NCBI GenBank assembly: GCA_940337035.1
Contig: CALNHX010005831.1
Span: forward strand, 36,213 to 100,212
Length of the DNA stretch: 64,000 bases
Direction of reading: 5' to 3'
From: Agriotes lineatus
Lineage: Eukaryota; Arthropoda; Insecta; Coleoptera; Elateridae
The position numbers and the translations under genes are program-made. Positions 45,195 to 54,200 of the stretch are shown in pieces. The notes under the pieces are model-generated. The model worked only from the letters and a program-made list of their open reading frames with translations, was not told where the DNA came from and did not search any database. Numbering within the stretch: position 1 is the first letter of the stretch; each line of letters begins with the position of its first letter.

Positions 45195-45950
45195 TTAAAG
45201 AATAAGATGCACCCAATCTAGAATTCCCTTCGTTTTTGGTGTTGATGACATCTGCCTTAGAGGCGTTTTTCTAACGGCCCTTTTTTGGAGGCGTTTCCTT
45301 ATCGGCGTTCTTCTGACTGAACCTTTTTGATGTGGACTTGGATGAGTAGCTGGTGTTTTTAATTTATATTCTAAATCGGACTCGCAGTTATCAGTTTCCA
45401 TTTCGGTTTTTCCTGTAGTACCAGTCGGGGTTGGCTTCTTTTGCTGTTTAGGTTTAGCTAGCAGCACATTAGCAACGTTAAGGTCTTTGATATAATCAGC
45501 AAACTGTAGGCGTCCGGGTGGATTAATAGTTTTTCGAGGCCGCAGAGTGTCGTGAATTAAATCGACTATGTTAGACGCCGGTAAAATTTCACCCTTTATA
45601 GTAACGGTACCCTTGTGATCCCAGCTCACATCGCTTGAGGTACTCAAAATGCGTAGGAAAACTTCAGCTTTTTTCTTAAAAGTTTTGGGAAGTGTAGATA
45701 AAATAACGGCATTTGATAGGCTGTCACTGGTTGTTTCAATAGGTATTTTGATTGGCTGCCGCGCCTGGTTTGTGAAATGAAGGAATCGTTGTAAAACCAT
45801 CCATTTATCGTGATCAGTTAATTTGGACTTTAAAACTTTTTGCATTTCGTCATCAAGCTGTGATAATATATTTTTCTCCGCATCATCGCCAGACTTAAGA
45901 CGTTGGACAAATTCCGGCGATACAATCAACATCTTCCGCTCTTTGTCCAT
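45195..45950 (-). CDS. 251-aa element protein, left arm copy, function unknown
   Basis: Read from ATG 45950 (MDKERKMLIV) to stop 45195; the frame is open further upstream through the tRNA, but that is not coding. The N-terminal half is helical and charged (FVQRLKSGDDAEKNILSQLD, DHDKWMVLQRFLHF). The middle has LPKTFKKKAEVFLRIL and the block SNIVDLIHDTLRPRKTINPP. The C-terminal third is very basic with SP/TP and RRTPIRKRLQKRAVRKTPL. The middle block resembles, from memory, proteins repeatedly seen in arthropod and cnidarian Polinton- or adintovirus-like elements (…DLxHDxLRxRKTxNPxGW…). The basic tail suggests DNA binding, perhaps a core-like protein; this is inference. It differs from the mirror copy at one residue seen (METDN versus MATDN). 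Confidence 0.6.
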   Translation of the reverse strand: MDKERKMLIVSPEFVQRLKSGDDAEKNILSQLDDEMQKVLKSKLTDHDKWMVLQRFLHFTNQARQPIKIPIETTSDSLSNAVILSTLPKTFKKKAEVFLRILSTSSDVSWDHKGTVTIKGEILPASNIVDLIHDTLRPRKTINPPGRLQFADYIKDLNVANVLLAKPKQQKKPTPTGTTGKTEMETDNCESDLEYKLKTPATHPSPHQKGSVRRTPIRKRLQKRAVRKTPLRQMSSTPKTKGILDWVHLIL

Positions 45951-46047
45951 TTTAGTCGAAAAGGAGCTCAATCGTTTGTTCTGGTAGAGCCGTCGTGAAT
46001 AAACTAGCTTAAAATCAAGACTTTCATAATAAATATATAAAAAAATA

Positions 46048-46129
46048 TGACAGGTACGGGAATCGAACCCGTATTCTCTCTCGAGATCAGAGCTTGAATC
46101 TGACGCCTTAACCATTCGGCCAACCTGCC
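46048..46129 (-). tRNA. tRNA-Leu (anticodon CAA), left arm
   Basis: 82 nt, type II tRNA, mirror of 46238-46319. Acceptor GGCAGGT/ACCTGTC with one G-T pair, D arm GCC/GGC, anticodon stem TCAGA/TCTGA with loop TTCAAGC, long variable arm CTC-GAGA-GAG, T arm ACGGG/CCCGT. The A box TGGCCGAATGG and B box GGTTCGATTCC are good. No intron. The transcribed strand has a T-run just after the gene. Confidence 0.85.
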
Positions 46130-46149
46130 TCACTATATAAACGAGCACT

Positions 46150-46217
46150 ATATGAAATATTGTATGAAATTGCAAACAGAAGACTTTTAAACTATATGTT
46201 TTCTTAATTAGGCAGAG
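46150..46217. other. Palindrome centre (68-bp spacer)
   Basis: Unpaired AT-rich DNA between the arms, beginning ATATGAAATATTG and ending TTAATTAGGCAGAG. It would form the loop of a 4.7-kb stem. Confidence 0.85.
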
Positions 46218-46237
46218 AGTGCTCGTTTATATAGTGA

Positions 46238-46319
46238 GGCAGGTTGGCCGAATGGTTAAGGCGTCAGATTCAAGCTCTGATCTCGAGAGAGAATACGGGT
46301 TCGATTCCCGTACCTGTCA
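46238..46319 (+). tRNA. tRNA-Leu (anticodon CAA), right arm
   Basis: Same gene as the left-arm copy, in the opposite direction. The Pol III terminator TTTTTTT follows at about 46321-46329. The two tRNA-Leu genes are divergent around the palindrome centre, about 108 bp apart. Confidence 0.85.
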
Positions 46320-46416
46320 TATTTTTTTATATATTTATTATGAAAGTCTTGATTTTAAGCTAGTTTATTCACGACGGCTCTACCAGAACAAACGATTGAG
46401 CTCCTTTTCGACTAAA

Positions 46417-47172
46417 ATGGACAAAGAGCGGAAGATGTTGATTGTATCGCCGGAATTTGTCCAACGTCTTAAGTCTGGCGATGATGCGGAGAAAAATATA
46501 TTATCACAGCTTGATGACGAAATGCAAAAAGTTTTAAAGTCCAAATTAACTGATCACGATAAATGGATGGTTTTACAACGATTCCTTCATTTCACAAACC
46601 AGGCGCGGCAGCCAATCAAAATACCTATTGAAACAACCAGTGACAGCCTATCAAATGCCGTTATTTTATCTACACTTCCCAAAACTTTTAAGAAAAAAGC
46701 TGAAGTTTTCCTACGCATTTTGAGTACCTCAAGCGATGTGAGCTGGGATCACAAGGGTACCGTTACTATAAAGGGTGAAATTTTACCGGCGTCTAACATA
46801 GTCGATTTAATTCACGACACTCTGCGGCCTCGAAAAACTATTAATCCACCCGGACGCCTACAGTTTGCTGATTATATCAAAGACCTTAACGTTGCTAATG
46901 TGCTGCTAGCTAAACCTAAACAGCAAAAGAAGCCAACCCCGACTGGTACTACAGGAAAAACCGAAATGGCAACTGATAACTGCGAGTCCGATTTAGAATA
47001 TAAATTAAAAACACCAGCTACTCATCCAAGTCCACATCAAAAAGGTTCAGTCAGAAGAACGCCGATAAGGAAACGCCTCCAAAAAAGGGCCGTTAGAAAA
47101 ACGCCTCTAAGGCAGATGTCATCAACACCAAAAACGAAGGGAATTCTAGATTGGGTGCATCTTATTCTTTAA
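46417..47172 (+). CDS. 251-aa element protein, right arm copy, function unknown
   Basis: Mirror copy of 45195-45950 (start ATG 46417, stop ending 47172). Both copies are full-length and undamaged, which is notable in a window where almost every other mobile-element gene is broken. Transcription would be divergent from the palindrome centre, each gene lying 97 bp downstream of a tRNA-Leu gene on the same strand. The GATAATATATT-free leader has no clear TATA box other than the AT-rich TTTTTTTATATATTT after the tRNA. Function as for the left copy. Confidence 0.6.
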   Translation: MDKERKMLIVSPEFVQRLKSGDDAEKNILSQLDDEMQKVLKSKLTDHDKWMVLQRFLHFTNQARQPIKIPIETTSDSLSNAVILSTLPKTFKKKAEVFLRILSTSSDVSWDHKGTVTIKGEILPASNIVDLIHDTLRPRKTINPPGRLQFADYIKDLNVANVLLAKPKQQKKPTPTGTTGKTEMATDNCESDLEYKLKTPATHPSPHQKGSVRRTPIRKRLQKRAVRKTPLRQMSSTPKTKGILDWVHLIL

Positions 47173-47666
47173 AATTACACAATGAAATTCTGATTTTATT
47201 ACTTACAGCCTTTTTAATTTGAAATGTCGTGCACCTCAAACTACAGTTTTGTAAATTGCTAGCGAATTTTTAGAAAAATAAGACATTCTGCTGTACATTT
47301 ATATTTATATTATTAAGTATTATACGAAATAAGAACAATATATTTGTTTATTACAAAAGTGTTTGTGTTTTTTATTTCTAGTCTGCTTTTGTTTTTTTCT
47401 CGAATCTGCAATAATTACAAAATCTAAAGCTAAAATATTAGTATTTGCAGTTATTTTACAGTTACAAAGTGTAAAATTTCAAAAAATCAATCTACGATTT
47501 CATAATGGCCTGATATAATTTAGAAAATTGTGATTTCTTTTAATTTTGTGCGATACATTTTATAAAAAAAGTGTAAAACATTTGCAAATGTTTCAACGAA
47601 ATTGCTATTTCTTTTAATTTTGAGCGATGCATTTTATAAAAAGTGTAAAACATTTGCAAAATTATG

Positions 47667-49147
47667 CATAGTTTATGTAACATGATGTCGAATTTTGTGA
47701 AAATTTATGTGGGATGGCTTGTAATTGCGTGATTTTTGTTCAATTTTCATCGTGTGTTGAATAAAATATCGTTTTTTGTATAATTTCAAGTGATATGATG
47801 TCAGTTTTTGTATAATTTATGTGACATGATGTCGATTTTTGTGTAAATTTATGTGATATGATGTGTGATTGCGTGATTTTTGTTCAATTTTCATCGTGTG
47901 TTGAATGAAAATGTCGTTTTTTGTATAATTTCAAGTGATATGATGACAGTTTTTGTATAATTTATGTGCCATGATGTCGATTTTTGTGAAAATTTATGTG
48001 AGATGCTGTATGATTGCGTGATTTTATTCAAATTTTTGTTACTTTGGGGATCAACGCATACGTCTTTTCGTAATTTTTGCGTATTTTTATTCAAATTTAT
48101 TTTCATTGGTCGTCAACACAGACGTGTTTTCGTAAAATTTTACTATTTTTCAATGAAAGTTATATAAAAATATTGTTTTTGCGTGATTTTATTCAAATTT
48201 TTGTTACTTTGGGGGTCAACACATACGTCTTTTCGTAATTTTTGCGTGTTTCTATTCAAATTTATTTTCATTTGTCGTCAACACAGACGTGTTTTCGTAA
48301 AATTTTACTATTTTTCAATGAAAGTTATATAAAAATATTGTTTTTGCGTGATTTTATTCAAATTTTTGTTACTTTGGGGGTCAACACATACGTCTTTTCG
48401 TAATTTTTGCGTGTTTCTATTCAAATTTATTTTCATTTGTCGTCAACACAGACGTATTTTCGTAAAATTTTACTATTTTTCAATGAAAGTTGTATAAAAA
48501 TATTGTTTTTTGTCGTTTTTGCAAAATTTAATGTGACAAGATGCCGACTTTTATAAATTTTCATGGGAGATGCTGTCGATTTTCTAAAATTTTGAACGAA
48601 ATGCTTTGGAAATTGCATGTTTTTATTCAAATATTAGTAATTGAAGCTATTTTTTCACATACAAAGTATCGAAAATTCATATAAATTGAACTACGATTTC
48701 ATAATTGTGTGATGTACTTTAAAAAATTACGGTTTATTTGTTAAACGTTTGCAAAATTATGCTTAGAAATAACTCTTAAAACTTTTTTACATCATTTTTC
48801 GGTACTATAAAGTCGCTTTGTAAAGATTTTCAACGAAATTGTGTGATTTTATTCAAATTTTTGTTACTTTGGGGATCAACACATACGTCTTTTCGTAATT
48901 TTTGCGTATTTTTATTCAAATTTATTTTCATTGGTCGTCAACACAGACGTATTTTCGTAAAATTTTACTATTTTTTCAATGAAAGTTGTATAAAATATTG
49001 TTTTTTGTCGTTTTTGCAGAATTTAATGTGACAAGATGCCGATTTTTATAAATTTTCTACGTATTTTCGTAATTTTGCGTGCTTTTATTCAAATTTATTT
49101 TATGTTTAGTTGACAAATGTCATAATTAAAATTAGTCAAGCCTTCTC
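47667..49147. repeat. AT-rich tandem repeats, right arm
   Basis: Inverted mirror of 43220-44700, same unit numbers as far as can be seen by eye. Open frames of 60-85 codons here merely follow the repeat unit. Confidence 0.8.
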
Positions 49148-50196
49148 CAATACTTGCTAATATAAGCCGTTCACGATCTTTTTGGGTCAGGTGAGGCTAT
49201 GACCATCTAGTAATTTTGTTGGCAGTACCTCTGCGGCAACTAAACTCCCTAATGCAAACTGACACTTTTTCTGTTAGGTTAGGTTGTTTTCAGTTTAAGG
49301 TTATATTTTCTGAATAGGTACATTGTTGCCGGATCTCTCTCTAGTCTCGACATCAACTCGTGTTCTTTTAGATCTGGTCTGTCCTTTTTAAACTGCAACT
49401 AGCATCGTTTAATGGAAATTTTTTGTTGTAACAAAATTATATTGGGCATTTTGATTTTTCCTTTGACGGAAATTAAAATTACTTTTACACACTTGATAAA
49501 GCATTTATTTTCTTACGAATATTAAAATAATAAGTTTGGCAATGTGGTGGCAAGAAAATGTCGAACAGACACTGACAGAAAAAAAGTTGCATCCGCTACA
49601 TCACCGAATCAGTTAGTCCAACATGAAAAGAAAAAATAATAGCCAACTCTGTCCCAAAAAGGTCGTGAACGGATTATATGTTTATCTCTTTCTTACTCAA
49701 GCAATACGTATATCTTCTTGTTCATGTTATTGCGGATATATATAATTGTGACCGATCGCCCATTTAATTTTAAACTAGCTGTTGTAATTTATAAGCGGCT
49801 AAAACTCAGTCGAAAATAACATTTAAAATTTATTTATAATATGGATATGGAAGTGTAATGTCAGAACAGCTAAGTGGTACAATATTCAAACCTTTAAAAC
49901 CAAACAAAACACAGTCACCGACCTGTTTTAAAAAGGGAACTTAGACGGAAATTTCCAATAGTAGGTAGGGACAATGGGGATCTCGTTAATCCAGCCATAT
50001 AGCAGGCACAAATTATAAAATTATTAATTATGACACATCCAACCGTAAAATCAGTTTTTTAAAATTACTACAAATCATTTAACAACACAGGCAATGCATT
50101 TCCAATTTCATAAATAACCTTTTTTTGAAAAATAGTTTGTTTAAAGCTGGGCTCGTGACACGTAAGTGACTATGTTTAATTCCTTTAACCTCGATC

Positions 50197-50269
50197 GCTT
50201 CGATAGCCCAGTTGGTTAAGGCTTCGTACTCGTAATGCTGTGATCGCTGGTTCGACTCCAGCCATGGGA
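50197..50269 (+). tRNA. tRNA-Thr(CGT)-like sequence, right arm
   Basis: Mirror copy of 42098-42170 with the same features, including the T-run at about 50283-50289. Confidence 0.4.
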
Positions 50270-50894
50270 CATCGCCGGAAGCTTTTTTTAAATTAAAATG
50301 AATGTGAGAAAACCAAGATGGACGACACCCGAGAAATTAAATTCAAAACAGGGACTTAGAAAAATCTGAAAAAAAAATTAAATTCAAATATTCGCGCGAA
50401 ATTAAAATGGCCTCCGTGCATGAGAGAGAGAGTAGCTTCGATGAGGGAGACGGAAGATCTACCAGTTTGAAAATCAAATATTTCCGCGAAAATTCAAAAT
50501 TAAAAACGACAGCCGTGAGAAGTGCGCGCGCAGAAAACCAAGATGGCCGATACCCCGGGAGATTTAAATTCAAAAACTGGGACTTAGAAAAAAAATCTGA
50601 AAAAAACATTTAAATTCAAATATTCGCGCCAGAAAACCAAGATGGCCGCCGCGTAATTCCGGAAGCAAATTAAAAATGGCCGCCGCGTAATTTAATTAGT
50701 AGCACATATGTAAATTACATATCAAACTTCATATGTGATTAATTAGATCAAACCGCGAAATTAATTAGATCAAACCGCGAAATTAATTGGGTCAATCCGC
50801 GAAAATTCCGCGAAATCCGCGAATAATTCCGCGAATTAAGGGGGCGTGGCTTAATCGAATAAAAAGTGGAGGGGCGAACCGTCCCTGTTCTACT

Positions 50895-52195
50895 CAAATC
50901 CTAAAGGAAAGGTTGTATGGTCATTTTATTCCATCAAATTTGTTGGTCAAACATGTTTCGTGACATCATAGAACAATGTTTAATTGCGCTATCAAACTAG
51001 GTGGTCACACCATCAAACTTGATGTATGCAACTGTTTGGATTGTTGTTATTACTGTAGTTATGGTCTGCTTTCAAGGCGCGAGTTGTTAATTGCTAAGGT
51101 GGATTTTCGTTAAAAAGTGGAAGAACAAGTCGTCATCTTTCGTTAGTAGATTTAGGTCTAGTGTTGTATAATAAGAAATAGCAAACATCTAAAAAAGTGT
51201 GGCCCCGTAAGAGGTTACAACGGCGTGATCGAAAACGAGGGATGTTATCAATGATACCTACACAAAGAATGGAAATTTGAAGATGGTAGTAGCTTTAAAA
51301 ATTATTTGAAAATGAGCAAACGAGTGTTTATAAAACTTCTAAAGATAAGTCAAAAAGACAATTTCAAATGTCGACACACTGCGCAGAATCGCGTCAGATA
51401 GTTGCACAAAAATTAGAGCCTGTCCTATTTTTAGAGATGTTAACAAACGCGTTTGGTGACGTCATCATTAGCGTATGACAAAAAAGTTGATGCAACAAAA
51501 TGACCGTGGTCCTATGCTTAAATTTGACTGATTTGAACCAAAAACATATAAGTAGGCAATTTTCCTGGTTTGACAGCGTAAACCGTTATACGTTAATAAC
51601 AGGACTACTAGAACTCGAAATGCCATCTAATCTAATTCGCATGATATACCTACTTAACTCTAAAAGCAACGGAAACAGAAGTGAAAGTGAGAAACAACTT
51701 AGCAGAAAATTTCCATAAAAAAGGGGTAGGGCATTATCACCGCAGCTATTCAATCTCGCACTCGAATTAATAGCAAGAAAACTTAAAATAGAAGGAACCA
51801 TAAAATACAAAATAATTCAATTAATAGTATACGTAGACGATATAGCAATTATCAGTCTCATGAAAATATGCTGGAAAACACTTTCAAATCTCTAGATGAA
51901 GAAGCAAACATTTGGTCTACAAATCAACGAGAAGATAACAAAATAAATTAAATTTTAGAAACAGCAATACGACGGCGAATTAACTATACTATAACTAAAG
52001 AGCATATAATTATATGCTCTTTGCTATAACCTATTTATTAAAAAAAAATATAAAACGTAACGTGTCTGAGAAAGCTACAATATTTTGTCACGGTTTCTTC
52101 CTAATTCTCTCCTTAACACCTCTTTCAGTTCTGTTGTGCTTTAATTTCGATCATTGGCTGTTTAGGGGTTCTATAATTAGATAATATTTGGGTAT
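50895..52195. repeat. Inverted copy of the left host flank inside element 2
   Basis: Reverse complement of 40172-41472, starting with CAAATC (complement of the left GATTTG). It joins the 224-bp right-end remnant at 52195/52196 with at most 1-2 bases of microhomology (GGGTA|TTAAAAATGG). Confidence 0.9.
51552..51900 (+). pseudogene. LINE reverse transcriptase fragment (right, copied)
   Basis: Plus-strand copy of 40467-40815: FDSVNRYTLITGLLELEMP, frameshift near 51720, then the LFNLALELIARKL and VYVDDIAII blocks. Present only because the flank was duplicated. Confidence 0.7.
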
Positions 52196-52419
52196 TAAAA
52201 ATGGCCGCCGCGTAATTTAATCAGTAGCACATATGTAAATTACATATCAAACTTCATATGTGATTAATTAGATCAAACCGCGAAATTAATTAGATCAAAC
52301 CGCGAAATTAATTGGGTCATTCCGCGAAAATTCCGCGAAATCCGCGAATAATTCCGCGAATTAAGGGGGCGTGGCTTAATCGAATAAAAAGTGGAGGGGC
52401 GAACCGTCCCTGTTCTACT
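52196..52419. repeat. Remnant of the original right terminus of element 2
   Basis: A third copy of the terminal 224 bp (compare 50671-50894 and the complement of 41473-41696), ending TTCTACT at 52419, and the only one of the two right-hand copies followed by the direct target duplication GATTTG. Confidence 0.85.
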
Positions 52420-52425
52420 GATTTG
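52420..52425. repeat. Target-site duplication of element 2, right (GATTTG)
   Basis: Identical and in the same orientation as 41467-41472. Confidence 0.85.
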
Positions 52426-53100
52426 CTATAACCCTTTTTTCACAATATTATACATCCTTATGTCATAATTAAAGATGTGAGTAATAGTGCACTTACCAGG
52501 TAATATTTAGATACATTAAATTCTGAAGCTCTTATGTTTGAATATGTTTTAAAAATCGGTGCTCTAATAAAAGTTCAAAATTTTCCAATTTGGGAGAGCG
52601 CATGGTATTTTTCATCATTACTAATTATTATTTTTCAGTCATAGTCATATTTACAAGATTTTGGGGCTCAGGTAATCGTGTCGGACCTCATTTATAACGG
52701 CCAAATTATTACAAATCCCCCCCCCCCCTCCTTCTATTACTAAATATCTGGTCCGAATAACTAGAATCACTCCGGCTTACACATGCGTATTGGTGCCATA
52801 TACGCAAGAAATGCCTGGGCCGTTGCATTAAAAAACAATGTTTATTACAAGACCTCACTTGGTTATATATTCTTTAACATTTGATACGCTGTAGTATGAA
52901 TCTCATCTGTTGTAATAATTGGCTTTAATTTTTGTTCCGATTTGTTTTCCTTAATTAATACAGTTAAATTTTAGCTAATTATAAGTAATTTTATATTTTT
53001 GGACTATGCTTTATATCTGGTAGCACTATTAGATATATTACATACCATGTAATAATTACATACATTTTGAAATTAATATGCTATAATAAACAATATACAG
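52426..53100. other. Unassigned AT-rich sequence
   Basis: A poly-C run at about 52718-52728 is the only oddity. Confidence 0.4.
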
Positions 53101-53487
53101 GTGACTTTCAAGACCTTCATAGAGAATTGTATTAAAAATAACGTTTCTGTTTACTGCTGTTCGTCATTTAATCCTAGAGAAATGGCAATTGAACAAGAAG
53201 ATTATTGTGATAAAGATTATACAAAAATATCGTATATTAATAGATTTTTACAAATATACATGGATTACCATGGCCAAATAGATTCGTCAATGAATTCTTT
53301 CAATGATAAATACATAAAACTACCTATGTCAATTTCTCGTATTTTGCTAATTGCAAGAGTTCAGCTGTATTTTTTTCAACGAATATTTACTTTTAAAAGT
53401 AGCTCTAATAGACAGAACACTAGAACTTGGTTTATATTTTTGTACTTTATTGAACAGACAGGTAGCCCTTCTTACATTTGCTGTTAG
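53101..53487 (+). CDS. Candidate exon, unidentified protein
   Basis: A plus-strand open stretch of 128 codons begins after a plausible splice acceptor (ATATACAG|GTGACT at 53100/53101). The protein has good composition: FKTFIENCIKNNVSVYCC, FNPREMAIEQEDYCDKDYTK, FLQIYMDYHGQIDSSMNSF and NDKYIKLPMSISRILL, with six Cys. The GTG at the left edge is not a start. A coding exon may end before about 53370, because the rest is less protein-like, but no clear donor is seen. The family is not recognised, and a chance frame in AT-rich DNA of this length is possible. Confidence 0.3.
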   Translation: MTFKTFIENCIKNNVSVYCCSSFNPREMAIEQEDYCDKDYTKISYINRFLQIYMDYHGQIDSSMNSFNDKYIKLPMSISRILLIARVQLYFFQRIFTFKSSSNRQNTRTWFIFLYFIEQTGSPSYICC

Positions 53488-53610
53488 TAAAAAAATCGAC
53501 CCATACAAGTAATAGCTAAGGATTTCGGTTCAGCATTGTTTGAATATTAGTTTTTGATGTTTAAGAATATTAAAATATTTGTTATATCGAGGAAATGAAA
53601 TCTATTACAT

Positions 53611-54016
53611 GCAGTGCTTTCGTAAAATAGTAGATAAATACGTTAAAAATTTAAGTAATAACTTTTGGAAAAAACACTGAGACCCGTGGATTTTTTTTTG
53701 AGCATTTTCCAAATAAAATGCATACATACAGGGTTCATCGATGTTTGTTTTTAAATGACAATCCTCTTTTTCTATTACGAAATTTGAAAGAACGCATTTT
53801 TTTATTTATGCTAAGCTGATTTTGAGTATAGGTTACATGACCAAAAATTAAGAAACACAATTTTAAAATTTCAAAATACTGACGTGGGTCACCCTGTATA
53901 TATGCATTTTATTTGAAAAATGCTCAAATAAAAATAAAAATCGTCGGGTCTCGCGTTCCAAAAGTTATTCCTTGAATTTTTAACGAATTTATCCACTACT
54001 TTACGAAAGCGCTGTA
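53611..54016. mobile_element. Long-hairpin MITE
   Basis: A 406-bp segment whose two halves are inverted copies of ~135-150 bp. It starts GCAGTGCTTTCGTAAAATAG and ends with the matching CTACTTTACGAAAGCGCTG. Further paired blocks are ATAACTTTTGG / CCAAAAGTTAT, GAGACCCG / CGGGTCTC and GAGCATTTTCCAAATAAAATG / its complement. The centre contains the ACAGGGT / ACCCTGT words. It encodes no protein. Confidence 0.75.
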
Positions 54017-54034
54017 TATCCAGAGCTTTATAGA

Positions 54035-54200
54035 TTAGCTAGCAAGTTACCCGTTCTTCGTACGAATTACAAATGTTTTTTCTTCTAAATCTTAAACGAA
54101 TTCTAGAATGCTCCCCTCTTCCCTCAGTAAATACGCTAAACTAAGAAACGCTGCAAAACAATATTGTAGGTAAAAAGGAAACAATATTCTTTGAAACAAA
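54035..54200 (-). repeat. Dispersed repeat family C, inverted relative to 33300-33490
   Basis: It shares CCCGTTCTTCGTACG, TTCTAGAA, ACGCTAAACTAA, AACGCTGCAAA and CAATATTGTAGGTAAAA (complement) with 33300-33490. Non-coding. Confidence 0.6.

Larger units (their letters stand above)
41473..46149. repeat. Left arm of the element 2 palindrome
   Basis: Inverted partner of 46218-50894, in register (mirror sum 92367) over the whole length with only scattered substitutions and small indels. The outer 250 bp are rich in short repeats (TTCGCGG, GGCGGCCAT) and include an ACATATG-bearing palindrome. Confidence 0.9.
46218..50894. repeat. Right arm of the element 2 palindrome
   Basis: Reverse complement of 41473-46149. 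It ends in the complete inverted terminus (CCGTCCCTGTTCTACT) and continues directly into inverted left host flank. Confidence 0.9.
41473..52419. mobile_element. Polinton-like palindromic element (element 2) with repair-altered right end
   Basis: Left terminus AGTAGAACAGGGACGG at 41473. The 6-bp duplication GATTTG is present at both outer edges (41467-41472, 52420-52425). The core 41473-50894 is a near-perfect palindrome with 4,677-bp arms and a 68-bp spacer. At 50894 the inverted terminus is complete but is followed by CAAATC and 1,295 bp more of inverted left flank. At 52196 the element resumes with the last 224 bp of its right terminus. AGTAG ends plus 6-bp duplication are Polinton-like. 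Contents: one 251-aa ORF per arm, tRNA genes and AT-rich tandem repeats. There is no polymerase, integrase or capsid gene. Confidence 0.8.

Noticed and set aside
45951..46175. N-terminal extension of the 251-aa ORF (frames of 326 and 317 codons)
   Set aside because: The extra codons are the tRNA-Leu gene and its flank read in frame. The start MDKERKM at 45950 / 46417 is far more likely.
41473..50894. The palindrome as a purely technical artefact (unsplit hairpin read)
   Set aside because: Not excluded, but less likely. The outer edges have a shared direct duplication GATTTG, the arms differ at scattered bases, and the right end has an extra, different junction that a hairpin read would not make.
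50891..50900. CAAATC after the first right terminus as a target-site duplication
   Set aside because: It is the reverse complement of the left GATTTG and part of the copied inverted flank. The direct duplicate is at 52420-52425.
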